Origin: Mycobacterium sp. D16Q14
GTDB lineage: Bacteria > Actinomycetota > Actinomycetes > Mycobacteriales > Mycobacteriaceae
Direction: 5' to 3'
Assembly: GCA_002013415.1 (NCBI GenBank)
Contig: MAEX01000011.1
Span: forward strand, 1-64,000
Length of the DNA stretch: 64,000 nucleotides
This document shows, piece by piece, positions 25,700 through 34,708 of the stretch; positions within the stretch are counted from its first letter, which is position 1; every line of letters starts with the position of its first letter. The position numbers were made by a program, and so were the translations under genes. The notes below the pieces were generated by a model that searched no databases, was not told where the DNA came from, and worked only from the letters and a program-made list of their open reading frames with translations.

Positions 25700-26647
25700 T
25701 CAGGCCACGCCGGATGGATCGCTGGATTCCACGAGCCGTGCAGCGCGATTGAGCACTGTCCGCAGCCGTCCGGCCACGACGTTCTTAGTCACCGGGGGAT
25801 CAGTGAGACGGGCCAGCTCATTGAATGACGCTGTCGGATGCGCTATTCGCAGTTGCGCCACGTATGCCACATGCGGAGACAACTCGTCGCCGATGAGCGC
25901 CACCGCGCGCTCCACTGCTTTCGCCTGGGAAAGTGCCTGTTCCAACCAACGGTCCCGATTGGCTGCTTGCATCACCGACGGGTGTCCGCGCCCGGTTTGT
26001 TCCGGAATGTTGTCCAGCAAGGTCTGCGCTGCGCCAGGTGCTCCGATTCGGGTCAGTAGCGCGGTGACCGCCCGGGCTTCGGGAACCACGACAAGCTCCA
26101 GTCGCTCTCCGCTCCTGGTGGCTTCACGCATCCACGCCTGCACCCCTTGTCTGCGCGCGAACCCGATTAGGGCCAGCGCGGCGGCCGCTGTCGGGCACGT
26201 CACCTCCAAGGCGACTCTGCGTGCGGTCAGGATGATCCGGCCACGAGCCAGAAACGCGCCTCGAAGTGCCGCCGCTGCGTCGATAGGTGATCCCGCCACG
26301 ACCTCGACCGGCATACCGACAACACGCCTTCCGTGTTTGTCCAGCAGCCCAGTCTGCACAGCCAGTTCCTCGACTGATCGAGTCTGGTACACAAGGAATC
26401 TGGTGTCCGACATCGCGATCATTCGCGGCGGGACGCCGTACACGCTGGTGATTTCATCCCGGAGCCACACCCCGGCGTCACGGGTGTCGAACTCCGACTC
26501 GATCCACGTGCGTCCGTCCTCCTGGCGCAATCCGCCGCCGAAGCGCAACATCGAACTCACTTGCGCTCGCCGCGCCGATACCGGGGTCGTTGCGGTGGGT
26601 TGAATCTGGGACAGTTCGGTCTTTACTCGCTGCGTAACCGTGTTCAC
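25700..26647 (-). CDS. WhiA-like regulator (copy 1, divergent)
   Basis: 315 residues. WhiA landmarks: VKTELSQ at the start, RRAQVSSMLRFGGGLRQEDG (first LAGLIDADG-like half), RFLVYQTRSVEELAVQTGLL, AALRGAFLARG, and the C-terminal HTH with LRIAHPTASFNELARLTDPP and TKNVVAGRLRTVLN. WhiA is normally a single chromosomal regulator of division and sporulation genes. This copy is diverged from the one at 28016 and closes the long replication operon. Overlaps the upstream gene stop. Confidence 0.85.
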   Translation of the reverse strand: MNTVTQRVKTELSQIQPTATTPVSARRAQVSSMLRFGGGLRQEDGRTWIESEFDTRDAGVWLRDEITSVYGVPPRMIAMSDTRFLVYQTRSVEELAVQTGLLDKHGRRVVGMPVEVVAGSPIDAAAALRGAFLARGRIILTARRVALEVTCPTAAAALALIGFARRQGVQAWMREATRSGERLELVVVPEARAVTALLTRIGAPGAAQTLLDNIPEQTGRGHPSVMQAANRDRWLEQALSQAKAVERAVALIGDELSPHVAYVAQLRIAHPTASFNELARLTDPPVTKNVVAGRLRTVLNRAARLVESSDPSGVA

Positions 26648-27156
26648 GCGGGTTCTCCTGTCTGCTGTAGTGCAGCCGCATGCTCAGGCTGGGAGGTGCC
26701 AGTGTCACGTCCCGCAGCTCGGTCGGTATCCGACGGAGAGCCAGTGAGATTGGTCTGCATGCCGAGCTGCTGGCGGAATTCGAGAATGGCTGCGCGGTCT
26801 TCGGCTGCCATGGGTGTCCCGGGCCGGCCCAGGGTGCACAGCGCTGCCGTTTCGGCATAGCTCGGATCCGCCTGTGCCGGATCCGACGTCCAGCCCCACT
26901 GATCGAAGTCAACGCCCTTGGCGCGCAACGGTCGATACCAGGTGATCCCATTGGTGTCTGTGCGGGCGGGGTATTGCAGAGCGACAGTGAGCTTTTCCGG
27001 CACTGTGGTTGTCGACACAGAATCGACAGCCGTAGATACGGGGAGAACACCTTCGCCGCGGCATGCGGCGCACTGCCACATCCGTTGTTCCGGGCAGAAC
27101 TTCACCGGCTCATGCCTGCCCTGCTTCGCGCCGCTGCAAGAGCCGCAGGCGCTCAT
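26644..27156 (-). CDS. Hypothetical protein with CxxC zinc-ribbon-like start
   Basis: 170 residues. The N-terminus has two Cys pairs (ACGSCSGAKQGRHEP and MWQCAACRGEG), a likely zinc ribbon. The rest is mixed, ending in a low-complexity tail. Not recognised. Overlaps both neighbours by a few bases, so it belongs to the replication operon. Confidence 0.6.
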   Translation of the reverse strand: MSACGSCSGAKQGRHEPVKFCPEQRMWQCAACRGEGVLPVSTAVDSVSTTTVPEKLTVALQYPARTDTNGITWYRPLRAKGVDFDQWGWTSDPAQADPSYAETAALCTLGRPGTPMAAEDRAAILEFRQQLGMQTNLTGSPSDTDRAAGRDTGTSQPEHAAALQQTGEPA

Positions 27157-27422
27157 CGGTTCACGACCTCGGTGATCAGATCATCGATCCATTGCGCATG
27201 TGGGTCGCGGTCTCGATCCCACTCCCAGCTGTCGGGCCAGCCGGAGTGGGGTGTTCCGTTCAACAGCCGATTGCCCGAGACACTGACGATCACGACATCC
27301 CCGTTGTCATCACGCTGAACCTTCACCGTGTGGGGCCGGAACACGATCTCGGGAGCATGTCGTGGGCTCATGTCCGGCAGCATGAAAGGCGGGATGTTGT
27401 GAGGTTCCCAGTCACTCAGCAT
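27153..27422 (-). CDS. Hypothetical small protein
   Basis: 89 residues: a Pro-rich start, then a beta-rich part (HTVKVQRDDNGDVVIVSVSG) and WPDSWEWDRDRDPHAQWIDD. Not recognised. ATGA-type overlaps with both neighbours. Confidence 0.55.
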   Translation of the reverse strand: MLSDWEPHNIPPFMLPDMSPRHAPEIVFRPHTVKVQRDDNGDVVIVSVSGNRLLNGTPHSGWPDSWEWDRDRDPHAQWIDDLITEVVNR

Positions 27423-27820
27423 GATTGAGCTCTCCTATTCGTGACATTGAGCGCCGCATGTGGACTGCGCGAGGTGATCCGCTTGAGCCGTCGCAGCGTC
27501 TGGACATACGCGCCGCTCTGCTGACGAGTCCAGGCGTAGCCCGGTAGGTGAACAGGAAGCCAAGTTGGTGAACGGCCCAATGTGCGGCCAACCTCGGCGT
27601 AACTGACTCCGTCATCGAGCAATTCGCGTGCTCGCTCCAATTCATCCTCAGTAAATGGGACTGACGCCTCCGCTGCGACGCCGGTGGTCCTGCGATGGCG
27701 TTGAACCGTTCTCGTGGAAATACCCAGAGATTCTGCGATCTGCGGCGCCGTATATCCCTTGCGGGTAAGCAATGCGACCTGCTCGCGGTGTTTTGCACGT
27801 GTCTCGATGTCTATGGACAT
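27416..27820 (-). CDS. Helix-turn-helix protein
   Basis: 134 residues from ATG 27820. Residues 10-50 contain a clear HTH (LTRKGYTAPQIAESLGISTR then TVQRHRR), as in resolvase, transposase and sigma-type domains. A second possible HTH follows (LLDDGVSYAEVGRTLGRSPT). Two HTHs in tandem suggest a DNA-binding regulator or initiator-like protein. It lies inside the replication operon. Confidence 0.65.
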   Translation of the reverse strand: MSIDIETRAKHREQVALLTRKGYTAPQIAESLGISTRTVQRHRRTTGVAAEASVPFTEDELERARELLDDGVSYAEVGRTLGRSPTWLPVHLPGYAWTRQQSGAYVQTLRRLKRITSRSPHAALNVTNRRAQSC

Positions 27821-28011
27821 TCCAAGCCCCAATCCGGCAGCTGCCCGTGCGGCCAGAACAGTTGGGCTGCAGGACCGTCCCCGTTGAGGTCCGATTCCCG
27901 TGCGAGTTGGGCCCAGATCGGGGCGTCGGTGGACTTTGGATCCTCTGGCGCACAGTCCTCTGAACGAACCAAAGGATCACCATCTGGCGGGTGATTGAAG
28001 TTCGAGCTCAT
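27811..28011 (-). CDS. Hypothetical small protein
   Basis: 66 residues from ATG 28011 (MSSNFNHPPDGDPLVRSEDC). Acidic, Pro-rich and unstructured-looking. Starts just after the whiA copy 2 stop and overlaps the HTH gene. Not recognised. Confidence 0.45.
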   Translation of the reverse strand: MSSNFNHPPDGDPLVRSEDCAPEDPKSTDAPIWAQLARESDLNGDGPAAQLFWPHGQLPDWGLECP

Positions 28012-28015
28012 CGCA

Positions 28016-29017
28016 TCACGCCCCCGCCAGTGCTGGTTCAGCGGTGTCGTGACCGATGTCGGCCTGATCTGTGTCTTCGAGCCCGTCAACCGCTGCGCGC
28101 TTGCTGGCCATTGACAACAGGCGGCGCAGTCGGCCGGCGACAGCGTCTTTGGTGATCGGAGGCTCTGCGAGCTGGCCGAGTTCTTCGAGCGAGGCCTCGC
28201 GGTGCGCTATACGCAGCTGTCCGGTGTCGGCCAGATGTGAGGGGGCTTCGGCGCCGAGCACCGACAGTGCCCATTGGACACGTGAGGCTGTCGCTGCCGC
28301 CGCTCGTGCTGACCGGCGTGCGTTGGCGTCGTCGAGATTGACCAGCCGGATGGCTGTCGACTGCATGTTGCGTTGAGTGACGCGGCGTTCCCAGGCGATT
28401 CGGGATTCGTCTGCTCCGAGTCGAGTCAGCAGGGCGCCGATGTGATCGGTATCGCGAATCACGACACGATTCACTCCGCGGGCCTCCCGCACAATTGGCT
28501 GTACACCGAGCCGCCGCGCGCAGCTGGCGAGCGCGTACGCGACTTCAGGGTTGGGGCAGCCGATTTCCAATGAAGTCGATTTTCCTGGACCGTTGAGCGT
28601 TCCGGCCACCAGGAACGCACCGCGCCAGGCAGCCGCGATTTCGCCTGGAGAACCGCCCACGACAACGCTGGGAAGTCCTGCCACCATGCGCCCGCGCGTG
28701 TCGATCATTCCTGTTTCACGTGCCAGGTTCGTTCCGCCGTCAGCCACCCTGACCATGTAGCGGGCGCCCTTGCGCAGTCCCGTGGGGCTGTGCACGGAAA
28801 TCGTTGCGCGAGGGCCGTACAGCGCCGGGATCTCCCTACGCAGATAGCGCGCGACTGTGTCGTTGGCGACATCGATCTCAACGATCAGCCCGTTGCGCGT
28901 GACACGAACCTCACCCGCCATGCGCACGATCGCGGCTACTTGCACCCGCCTGCACCCGGGATGAGTGGCTGCGGACCGGCCCAGTTCGTCTCGCACCTCT
29001 TGTGTCATCGACATCAT
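28016..29017 (-). CDS. whiA: WhiA homologue (copy 2, closer to chromosomal WhiA)
   Basis: 333 residues, full-length. Matches mycobacterial WhiA closely at VRDELGR, CRRVQVAAIVRMAGEVRV, GLRKGARYMVRVADGGTNLA, AAWRGAFLVAGTL, GVNRVVIRDTDHIGALLTRL, LRIAHREASLEELGQLAEPP and ITKDAVAGRLRRLLSMASKR (LAGLIDADG-fold plus C-terminal HTH). It lies between the helicase and the small genes in the replication operon, whereas host whiA sits in the yvcK-pgk region. Two copies on one element are unusual. Confidence 0.9.
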   Translation of the reverse strand: MMSMTQEVRDELGRSAATHPGCRRVQVAAIVRMAGEVRVTRNGLIVEIDVANDTVARYLRREIPALYGPRATISVHSPTGLRKGARYMVRVADGGTNLARETGMIDTRGRMVAGLPSVVVGGSPGEIAAAWRGAFLVAGTLNGPGKSTSLEIGCPNPEVAYALASCARRLGVQPIVREARGVNRVVIRDTDHIGALLTRLGADESRIAWERRVTQRNMQSTAIRLVNLDDANARRSARAAAATASRVQWALSVLGAEAPSHLADTGQLRIAHREASLEELGQLAEPPITKDAVAGRLRRLLSMASKRAAVDGLEDTDQADIGHDTAEPALAGA

Positions 29018-29064
29018 GTGTGTATCTCCTTGCGGCTGGCAACGGTGGTCGGTCGTTGGCGGTT

Positions 29065-31788
29065 CTACGCTGCGGTTTCGGCGTCAGTTTCAGATTGTTG
29101 GAACTGTGGAAGCCAGTAGTCGGCCTGCGCGAGGGCGATCATGTCGGTTAGGTCGCGGCGGTCGAGCTGATCGGCATCGGGTACGCCAGCGGCCTGTGCC
29201 AGCGAGATCTGGGCGTCGCTGGCCCGCTCACGGTTGGCGTCGCGCATATGACCGCCAAAGATGTTCTGGGCCAGTTCATCGGCATCGGCCAGCGACAAGC
29301 CCCGCAGGAAGCACTGCGGTCCCGGCTCGGTCCACGTACCGGTGGTGGCGACCCAGAACATGCGACGCACGCTGGTGTCGTAGAAGCCGAATGCCCAGTC
29401 GTGGCCTGGCACCGTTCCTGCGACCCCGCGCATGTCCGCGAGCATCAGCACTCCCTTGGATCCGGTCTGCCGGTAGATCGGCCGGACCATCCCGCGAGGG
29501 TGGCGCGTCCATCGGATCGAGTCTGTGCGCGTCGACCACGTGGCGTCACCGCGGCGCTGCTGGCCTGAAGACACAACCTCACCGGTGATCGGGTCGAAGG
29601 TCTGCAGCGGGTCGACCCGGTGTAGGTCGCACTCGCAGCCGCACCGGCACAGTCCGAATGTCAGCGCGCACGAGCACGTGCACGGGACGGATGACACGAG
29701 CAGCGCAGCTGGACCCGTGTCGCCATCAGACTCATCAGCGCACGAGCATCCACACTCGCAACCAGTTCCAGTGCAAGAGAAGTCGCATTCATATCCCACG
29801 CACGGCTGGGTGCAACCGCAGCCCAGTCCAGTGTTTTCGTCACTGTCGGATTTCTGGCGGTGCTCGGGGTCCAGCCGGGTTTTGACGATCAGGCCTAGCG
29901 AGCCGGCGCCGACCAGGTCCACCACCAGGGCGGTGTCCTTGACGGTGCCGTCCTCGAAGGTGTGTGGCCGCAGTGCCCGACCCACGCATTGCACCAGCCG
30001 GGTTTGACTGCGGGTTGGTCGGGCAAGCACGACGGCCTCGCAACGGGGGAAATCAGCGCCTTCGGTAAGTACATCGACGGTCACCAGAACGCGCGTGGTG
30101 CCCTGGCGGAAGCGGCTGTAGATGCCGTTGCGAACACGTGTCTTGGTCTCACCCACGACGACCTCGGCAGATACCCCCTGTTCGACAAGGGATTTCGCGA
30201 GCTGTTCGCAGTGCATCAGTGAGGCCCCGAAAACGATCGAAGAGCGACCTTCAGTGCGGGTCAGCACCGCATCGACAGTGGCGTTCAGGGTGGTTTCGCG
30301 CATCATCGCCTCTTCGGCGACTTCATCGCTGATGTCTCCACCGCTTCCGGACGCCAGCGCCGAGACATCCAGCTCCGGGAGTTCCACTGTCACACCCTCG
30401 GGAGCGATCAGGAATCCGTTGGCGATTGCCCAGGTGATATCGCGCTCGAAGACAACTTCCTGCCAGATGGTGCGCAGCGGTGGCTCGCCCTTGGCTGGAG
30501 CGTGGCGGATCATCGTCGCGGTGAATCCGGCCCGGCGCCCACCGATTGCCTCGAAATGCTCGAGCACCTTGCGGTACGTCCGGGCAGGCGCGTGGTGCGC
30601 CTCGTCGACAATTACCAGGTCGCGGTGCCCGATCTTGGCAAGAGATGATTCGGTCTGCAGGGATTGCACTGTGGCCGAAATGATTTGTGCTGCTGGGTCA
30701 TCGCGGTGCCCTCCGCTGATCAGGGAGGGTACGGGCCCGGCCGGATTGACGGCCATGACGGCAACGGCCATCTGCTTGATCAATTCGTCGCGGTGTGCCA
30801 TCAGCAGCACCCGGCCACCAAGGGCCACCTCGCGGCGGGCCAGCTCGGCGATCACGGTGGAGTTGTGCGTGAGCACGAAGTCCCCACCCGTTAGATACAG
30901 CCCGTCAGCTGCGGCCACCGTGATACACCGGCACTGCTGGTCGGGCTCCTGGTCCACCGAGACGATTTCGCGACGCAAACCGCCGGTCTCCGTCCACAAC
31001 GGCTGCAGGCTGTATCCGTTCCCGTGTCGGACCCATGTGGGAAGCCCACCCAGCGATCGGATCAAGGATCCAGCTGCTGCCAGCGCGATTGACGGAGACG
31101 AGGCCGCGATCCGGTAGCGATCACCGAGCACGCCGGCGAGCATCTCTCGCCGGTCTTCCACTCCAGCGGTTAGATACCGTTCGATCAGCCCGCCATCGTC
31201 CAGGCCCGCGCGCAACTCGGACCCGAAGGTGTACGGGTCGACCGGTAGGCGCCCGGAGCCTGGAAACTGCACCGCAGCAGTGACCGGGATGGTCCATCGC
31301 GGTGCTCCACCGGGAAGGTGTAGGTTCGCGGCGATATCGATGGTGCGGTAAACATCTTCGGCGCCGGTGGCTGCATCTGTTGCCTGCCAAAGGTGATCAG
31401 TGGCCACCCGGGTGGAGGCACCGTCGTCGAATCCCAGTCGCATCACAGTGGCAGTGCCGACATCGTGCACCGCCACGACGGAAGTGGGGTGACCGTCTGA
31501 GCCGAAAACTGCATCACCGGCACACAAATCGCCGAACCTGCGAAACCCGTCGGGGGTGGGTATGACTGTGTCGAGGGGCTGCGCCTTACCCGTTCCGGTT
31601 GGCAGCACCACCGCTGGGCCCACCACCCCGCGGCTGTGGGCCGCGTTTACCGCGTCAGCTGCTTCGATCTGGTATTCACGCAGCTGGCGAGGGGTGGTGG
31701 GGTTGGTGGGTGGGCTGAGCACCGGAAGCTGCTCAAGTGATGCCACGGCCACCGTCACAGTGCGGGTGCTGGCAAGTAGTCGAGCCAC
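29065..31788 (-). CDS. Superfamily 2 helicase with class 3-type intein and Cys-rich insertion
   Basis: 907 residues before splicing, 666 after. The Walker A PTGTGK (residues 63-68) is split after the Lys by a 241-residue intein; downstream are VIVDEAHH (motif II), GFTATM, and the C-terminal helicase motifs VLVTVDVLTEGADFP and RLVQCVGRALRP. The fold matches phage and restriction-type DEAD/H helicases. After the helicase core a stretch of about 65 residues carries about 16 cysteines, then a unique C-terminal domain. Neighbours suggest a replicative or repair helicase. GTG at residue 11 is an alternative start because the ATG overlaps the upstream gene by 34 bp. Confidence 0.88.
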   Translation of the reverse strand: MARLLASTRTVTVAVASLEQLPVLSPPTNPTTPRQLREYQIEAADAVNAAHSRGVVGPAVVLPTGTGKAQPLDTVIPTPDGFRRFGDLCAGDAVFGSDGHPTSVVAVHDVGTATVMRLGFDDGASTRVATDHLWQATDAATGAEDVYRTIDIAANLHLPGGAPRWTIPVTAAVQFPGSGRLPVDPYTFGSELRAGLDDGGLIERYLTAGVEDRREMLAGVLGDRYRIAASSPSIALAAAGSLIRSLGGLPTWVRHGNGYSLQPLWTETGGLRREIVSVDQEPDQQCRCITVAAADGLYLTGGDFVLTHNSTVIAELARREVALGGRVLLMAHRDELIKQMAVAVMAVNPAGPVPSLISGGHRDDPAAQIISATVQSLQTESSLAKIGHRDLVIVDEAHHAPARTYRKVLEHFEAIGGRRAGFTATMIRHAPAKGEPPLRTIWQEVVFERDITWAIANGFLIAPEGVTVELPELDVSALASGSGGDISDEVAEEAMMRETTLNATVDAVLTRTEGRSSIVFGASLMHCEQLAKSLVEQGVSAEVVVGETKTRVRNGIYSRFRQGTTRVLVTVDVLTEGADFPRCEAVVLARPTRSQTRLVQCVGRALRPHTFEDGTVKDTALVVDLVGAGSLGLIVKTRLDPEHRQKSDSDENTGLGCGCTQPCVGYECDFSCTGTGCECGCSCADESDGDTGPAALLVSSVPCTCSCALTFGLCRCGCECDLHRVDPLQTFDPITGEVVSSGQQRRGDATWSTRTDSIRWTRHPRGMVRPIYRQTGSKGVLMLADMRGVAGTVPGHDWAFGFYDTSVRRMFWVATTGTWTEPGPQCFLRGLSLADADELAQNIFGGHMRDANRERASDAQISLAQAAGVPDADQLDRRDLTDMIALAQADYWLPQFQQSETDAETAA
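30862..31584 (-). other. Intein in helicase Walker A motif (class 3 type)
   Basis: Runs from Ala (residue 69, AQPLDTVIPTPDGF) to Asn (residue 309, DFVLTHN), with Ser as the next extein residue. Position 1 is Ala instead of Cys or Ser; block B has TDHLW, block F has CRCITVAAADGLYL, and block G has Thr in LTHN. This is the W-C-T signature of class 3 inteins, whose prototype is in mycobacteriophage Bethlehem gp51 at an equivalent helicase site. The central part (LPVDPYTFGSELRAG) is a worn LAGLIDADG relic, so homing activity is probably lost. Confidence 0.85.
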
Positions 31789-32564
31789 GCCGGCGGCTTA
31801 CCCACTGCGACAGAGGCAACCGCGACTGCCAAGCGCACTCCGACAGCTCCGCGCAGCATCGAGGTCACCGGTGCCTGGCCGCTTCCGGTCCACGGGCACG
31901 TCACCATCGCGAGGTGGTACGCCGCCAGTGCGTGACGGGTGTGCACGGTAAGGACCCGGCTCTCGTCGTTCTTTGGTGCTACATGGCGCAGTAGCGCGAA
32001 GTCCGCAGCCTCGATCCGCAGGCACGTCAGCATGACCTGGGCCCAGTAGGGTCCGTAGATCTCCTCGAGAGTGGAGGCGCTGATAGCGAGCCGCCGCAAT
32101 CGCGAAATGATCTTGGTGTCGGTGCAACTGGAGTCGATGTTCCACTCCTCGTCCGCGTTGGTACGTACGAGGATCTCCAGCAGAGTCGTGGCCAGTGTCA
32201 GGTTGCGGGAAGCACCGAGTACGGCGCAGCGCAGGCATGAGACGCCCATCGGGTGCTGGTGCATGTGCTCGACGAAGTCGACTTCGCAACTTCTCACACT
32301 CACCGCTGTACGCCGCGCCAGGGACCGGGTGTAGTCCACGATCAGCTGCATGTCCATGACCGTCTCGGTGGCGGCGTCTTCATTTGCCGGGGAATCGTCG
32401 TGAGTGGAGACCAGCGGAGCCACACGCACACGGATCAGCCCGTCGCTTCGACCGGTTACCGGTGGAACGACATGCAGCGCGGGCGCCGAAGTCCCAGGCT
32501 GAACCGCGGGGGCAGTGAGCGTTTCGGCCTGATCATCGAGCACGTCGCTAGCCAGGGCGCTCAC
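31755..32564 (-). CDS. Hypothetical protein of the replication operon
   Basis: 269 residues. After a disordered N-terminus comes a mainly helical part with conserved-looking Cys (PMGVSCLRCAVLGASRNLTL), EEIYGPYWAQVMLTCLRIEA and a hydrophobic C-terminus. Not recognised. Overlaps the E3-binding-domain gene by 4 bp and the helicase gene by 34 bp. Confidence 0.6.
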   Translation of the reverse strand: MSALASDVLDDQAETLTAPAVQPGTSAPALHVVPPVTGRSDGLIRVRVAPLVSTHDDSPANEDAATETVMDMQLIVDYTRSLARRTAVSVRSCEVDFVEHMHQHPMGVSCLRCAVLGASRNLTLATTLLEILVRTNADEEWNIDSSCTDTKIISRLRRLAISASTLEEIYGPYWAQVMLTCLRIEAADFALLRHVAPKNDESRVLTVHTRHALAAYHLAMVTCPWTGSGQAPVTSMLRGAVGVRLAVAVASVAVGKPPAWLDYLPAPAL

Positions 32565-33544
32565 AGGCTTACCGCTGCCGTCGAAGCGACCGTGGAGACC
32601 AGGACAGCGCCATCGTGGGACAGCTCAAGGAACGCCGACTGGACGCTTAGCCCTGGGAGCGCAGATGAGGCGAGCGCCGTGAGATCGGTGCTTGCCTCGA
32701 TGAAGAATTTGCGCCCATCGGTGAGGTTGAAGGGCACCCGTACCTCAACGGCTTCGTTCGGGCGGCGGCCAGATCCCAAAACCTCAGCAGCCGAATCACT
32801 TTCGGCCTGGTCAGGGGGCGAATCCACGACAGGGGCCGGGGTCTGCGGTGCCGGGACGATGGGGGCAACGGGAGCCGGAACCGCAGGGGCGACGGTAACC
32901 GGATACACCGGCGCAACTGGGGACACGGTGGGTGGTGCAGCAGGCGCTGGGGAGGTTGTCGCTGCTGCCGCCGCTACAACTTCCTCCACGTCCTTGCGTG
33001 TGATGCGTCCGCGACTTCCGGTGCCGTTCACCGTCGACAGGTCAATCCCGTGCCGGGCGGCGTACGCCTGAACAGACGCCGACACCGGGCCGGACGAACT
33101 CTGGGCCTGTGCGCCGTCACCAGGCGTGTTGCCCACCTGCGAATCGTCGGCTGGTTGTACGACCGGAGCGACGACGGGAACGGGCGCGACAGCGCCAACG
33201 ACGTTGGTGTCGACGAACACTGGCGTGGCTACCGGGGGAGCAGCGGCCGGAACCGGTGCGGGTACAGGCACAGGAGCCGGGGCGGGGGCGACCTGGACAG
33301 GCGCCACCGGTGCGGGAGCAGGAGGCGGTGCGACCGGGGCGATACCGGTGATGGGGGAGTTCGACGGGCCCTGCTGTTGCGCCACAGCTGTCATCGGGGT
33401 GCGTGTCGGTGCAGCTGGCGCTGGTACCGGGGCCGGGGGAGACGCGGTAACCGGGGCCGGAGCGACCGGGGCAGGCACAACCGGCGCAATGGCGACAACA
33501 GGTGGGTGCTGCACGTCGCTGAGCGCAGAAGTGGGTGTGGACAT
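32561..33544 (-). CDS. Pro/Ala-rich protein with E3-binding (PSBD) domain
   Basis: 327 residues. Residues 155-192 are a peripheral subunit-binding (E3-binding) domain: SVQAYAARHGIDLSTVNGTG followed by SRGRITRKDVEEVV. It is flanked on both sides by long Pro/Ala/Val linkers, as in dihydrolipoamide acyltransferases, but there is no lipoyl or acyltransferase domain. The C-terminal 70 residues form a separate domain (EVRVPFNLTDGRKFFIEAST). In this operon it more likely binds DNA or a replication protein than a dehydrogenase (inference). Confidence 0.75.
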   Translation of the reverse strand: MSTPTSALSDVQHPPVVAIAPVVPAPVAPAPVTASPPAPVPAPAAPTRTPMTAVAQQQGPSNSPITGIAPVAPPPAPAPVAPVQVAPAPAPVPVPAPVPAAAPPVATPVFVDTNVVGAVAPVPVVAPVVQPADDSQVGNTPGDGAQAQSSSGPVSASVQAYAARHGIDLSTVNGTGSRGRITRKDVEEVVAAAAATTSPAPAAPPTVSPVAPVYPVTVAPAVPAPVAPIVPAPQTPAPVVDSPPDQAESDSAAEVLGSGRRPNEAVEVRVPFNLTDGRKFFIEASTDLTALASSALPGLSVQSAFLELSHDGAVLVSTVASTAAVSL

Positions 33545-33595
33545 GGGTTGGATCTCCTTTTGTGATGGGTGGTCGGTCGATCGGGAAAGCAGGGG

Positions 33596-34036
33596 TTAGG
33601 TGTAGTTGACGGCCAGCGAAGGCTCGCCGACACGAACCAGCTCGTCGTAGACGTCCGGGTAAAGCTCCTGGAGCTGTGAGTAATTGATTGAGCGGGATCC
33701 CGACTTTTGGATGATCGTGAAACCGTCGTAGGCCCCTGGACGGTCGATGACCGCGGCTAGCAAGGCGATGCGAACCGACTTGAGGGTCTGCTCGCACTTG
33801 GCCCTCACTGTGCTCAGTAGCTGACCCTGGCGGGCTGCGGTGGCCGATCGCGATGACACCAGCACCACCAAGTGCGCCAGTTCAGCCGCCGGATCGGCCG
33901 AAGCCTCGATCGAAGCCGCCATATCCGCCACTGACAGCGGGGTCGCGGCCTGTGCGGCAGGAAGTGGAACGCCCATCGCGGTAGGCGCAACGCTGTGCAG
34001 CGGAGGCGCGGTGGGGGCGGTCGGTGCGAGTGTCAT
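33596..34036 (-). CDS. First gene of the replication operon, unknown
   Basis: 146 residues: a Pro/Ala-rich start, a helical region (DPAAELAHLVVLVSSRSATA, ARQGQLLSTVRAKCEQTLKS) and an end with DGFTIIQKSGSRSINYSQLQ. Not recognised. Being the origin-proximal gene of a long operon, an accessory replication or DNA-binding role is possible. Confidence 0.6.
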   Translation of the reverse strand: MTLAPTAPTAPPLHSVAPTAMGVPLPAAQAATPLSVADMAASIEASADPAAELAHLVVLVSSRSATAARQGQLLSTVRAKCEQTLKSVRIALLAAVIDRPGAYDGFTIIQKSGSRSINYSQLQELYPDVYDELVRVGEPSLAVNYT

Positions 34037-34509
34037 GCGTCCCTCCTCGTTGTGTTCATCTGCTGTGGCAGCCGGCCGGTGGTGCTGGCTTGGGAGAATC
34101 GAATCGGCGAATCATCCACGTTTCCATCACCGGCATCTGCCGTCGTCCAGGTGAGCGTAATGCCGCTCTAGTTGCACATGCAACCCCTGAGTTCTCCTGC
34201 GTGTCGTTCTACCCGCAGGGTCTGACAAGCTCGGCTATAGATGACCTCTACCTGCACCGACTCGGCCACTTAGGGTGTCGCATCCACCTGATGGCTCGAC
34301 GAAGAGTTGCCTGTCACGTCCCTGGAGGATGCATTTCGCGATCCGTCACAGCCTGCAGCTCCTACTGCGCTGATTCAGCGATCCGTCGCAGCGGTAAGTA
34401 ATCTCCAGGGCGCAATTGTCATGATCTTTACTCGAAGATGTGCCTTTTGACCTGCTAAAACGGTCAACATTTCGTTCAGCTCCGCCGCTCACCGGTGGTT
34501 ATGCGCGAC

Positions 34510-34537
34510 CGCCTCGTAACAGGGGGGTGCCTCTGCG
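34510..34537. repeat. 28-bp inverted repeat, left arm
   Basis: Bases 34510-34537 are an exact reverse complement of 34709-34736 (core GTAACAGGGGGGTGCCTC). The arms are 171 bp apart and bracket the AT-rich centre of the origin candidate. Confidence 0.85.
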
Positions 34538-34708
34538 GCCGCCGCTGCGGCGCCGAATTGAAACGGCTGCATCACCGCTGACCGTGCATCAGGGCTCTAT
34601 ACGCAAAGGACTCATCATTAGCTTTGCTAAATACATATACCTACCTGCATGTATGCGATTATTCGATGTTGATCACGTATGGGCTGACGATGTGCAGGCT
34701 GCGGGGTG

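Noticed and set aside
25749..26603. 284-residue plus-strand open frame opposite whiA copy 1
   Set aside because: The minus strand encodes a clear WhiA homologue; the plus frame is Ser/Arg/Ala-rich shadow sequence.
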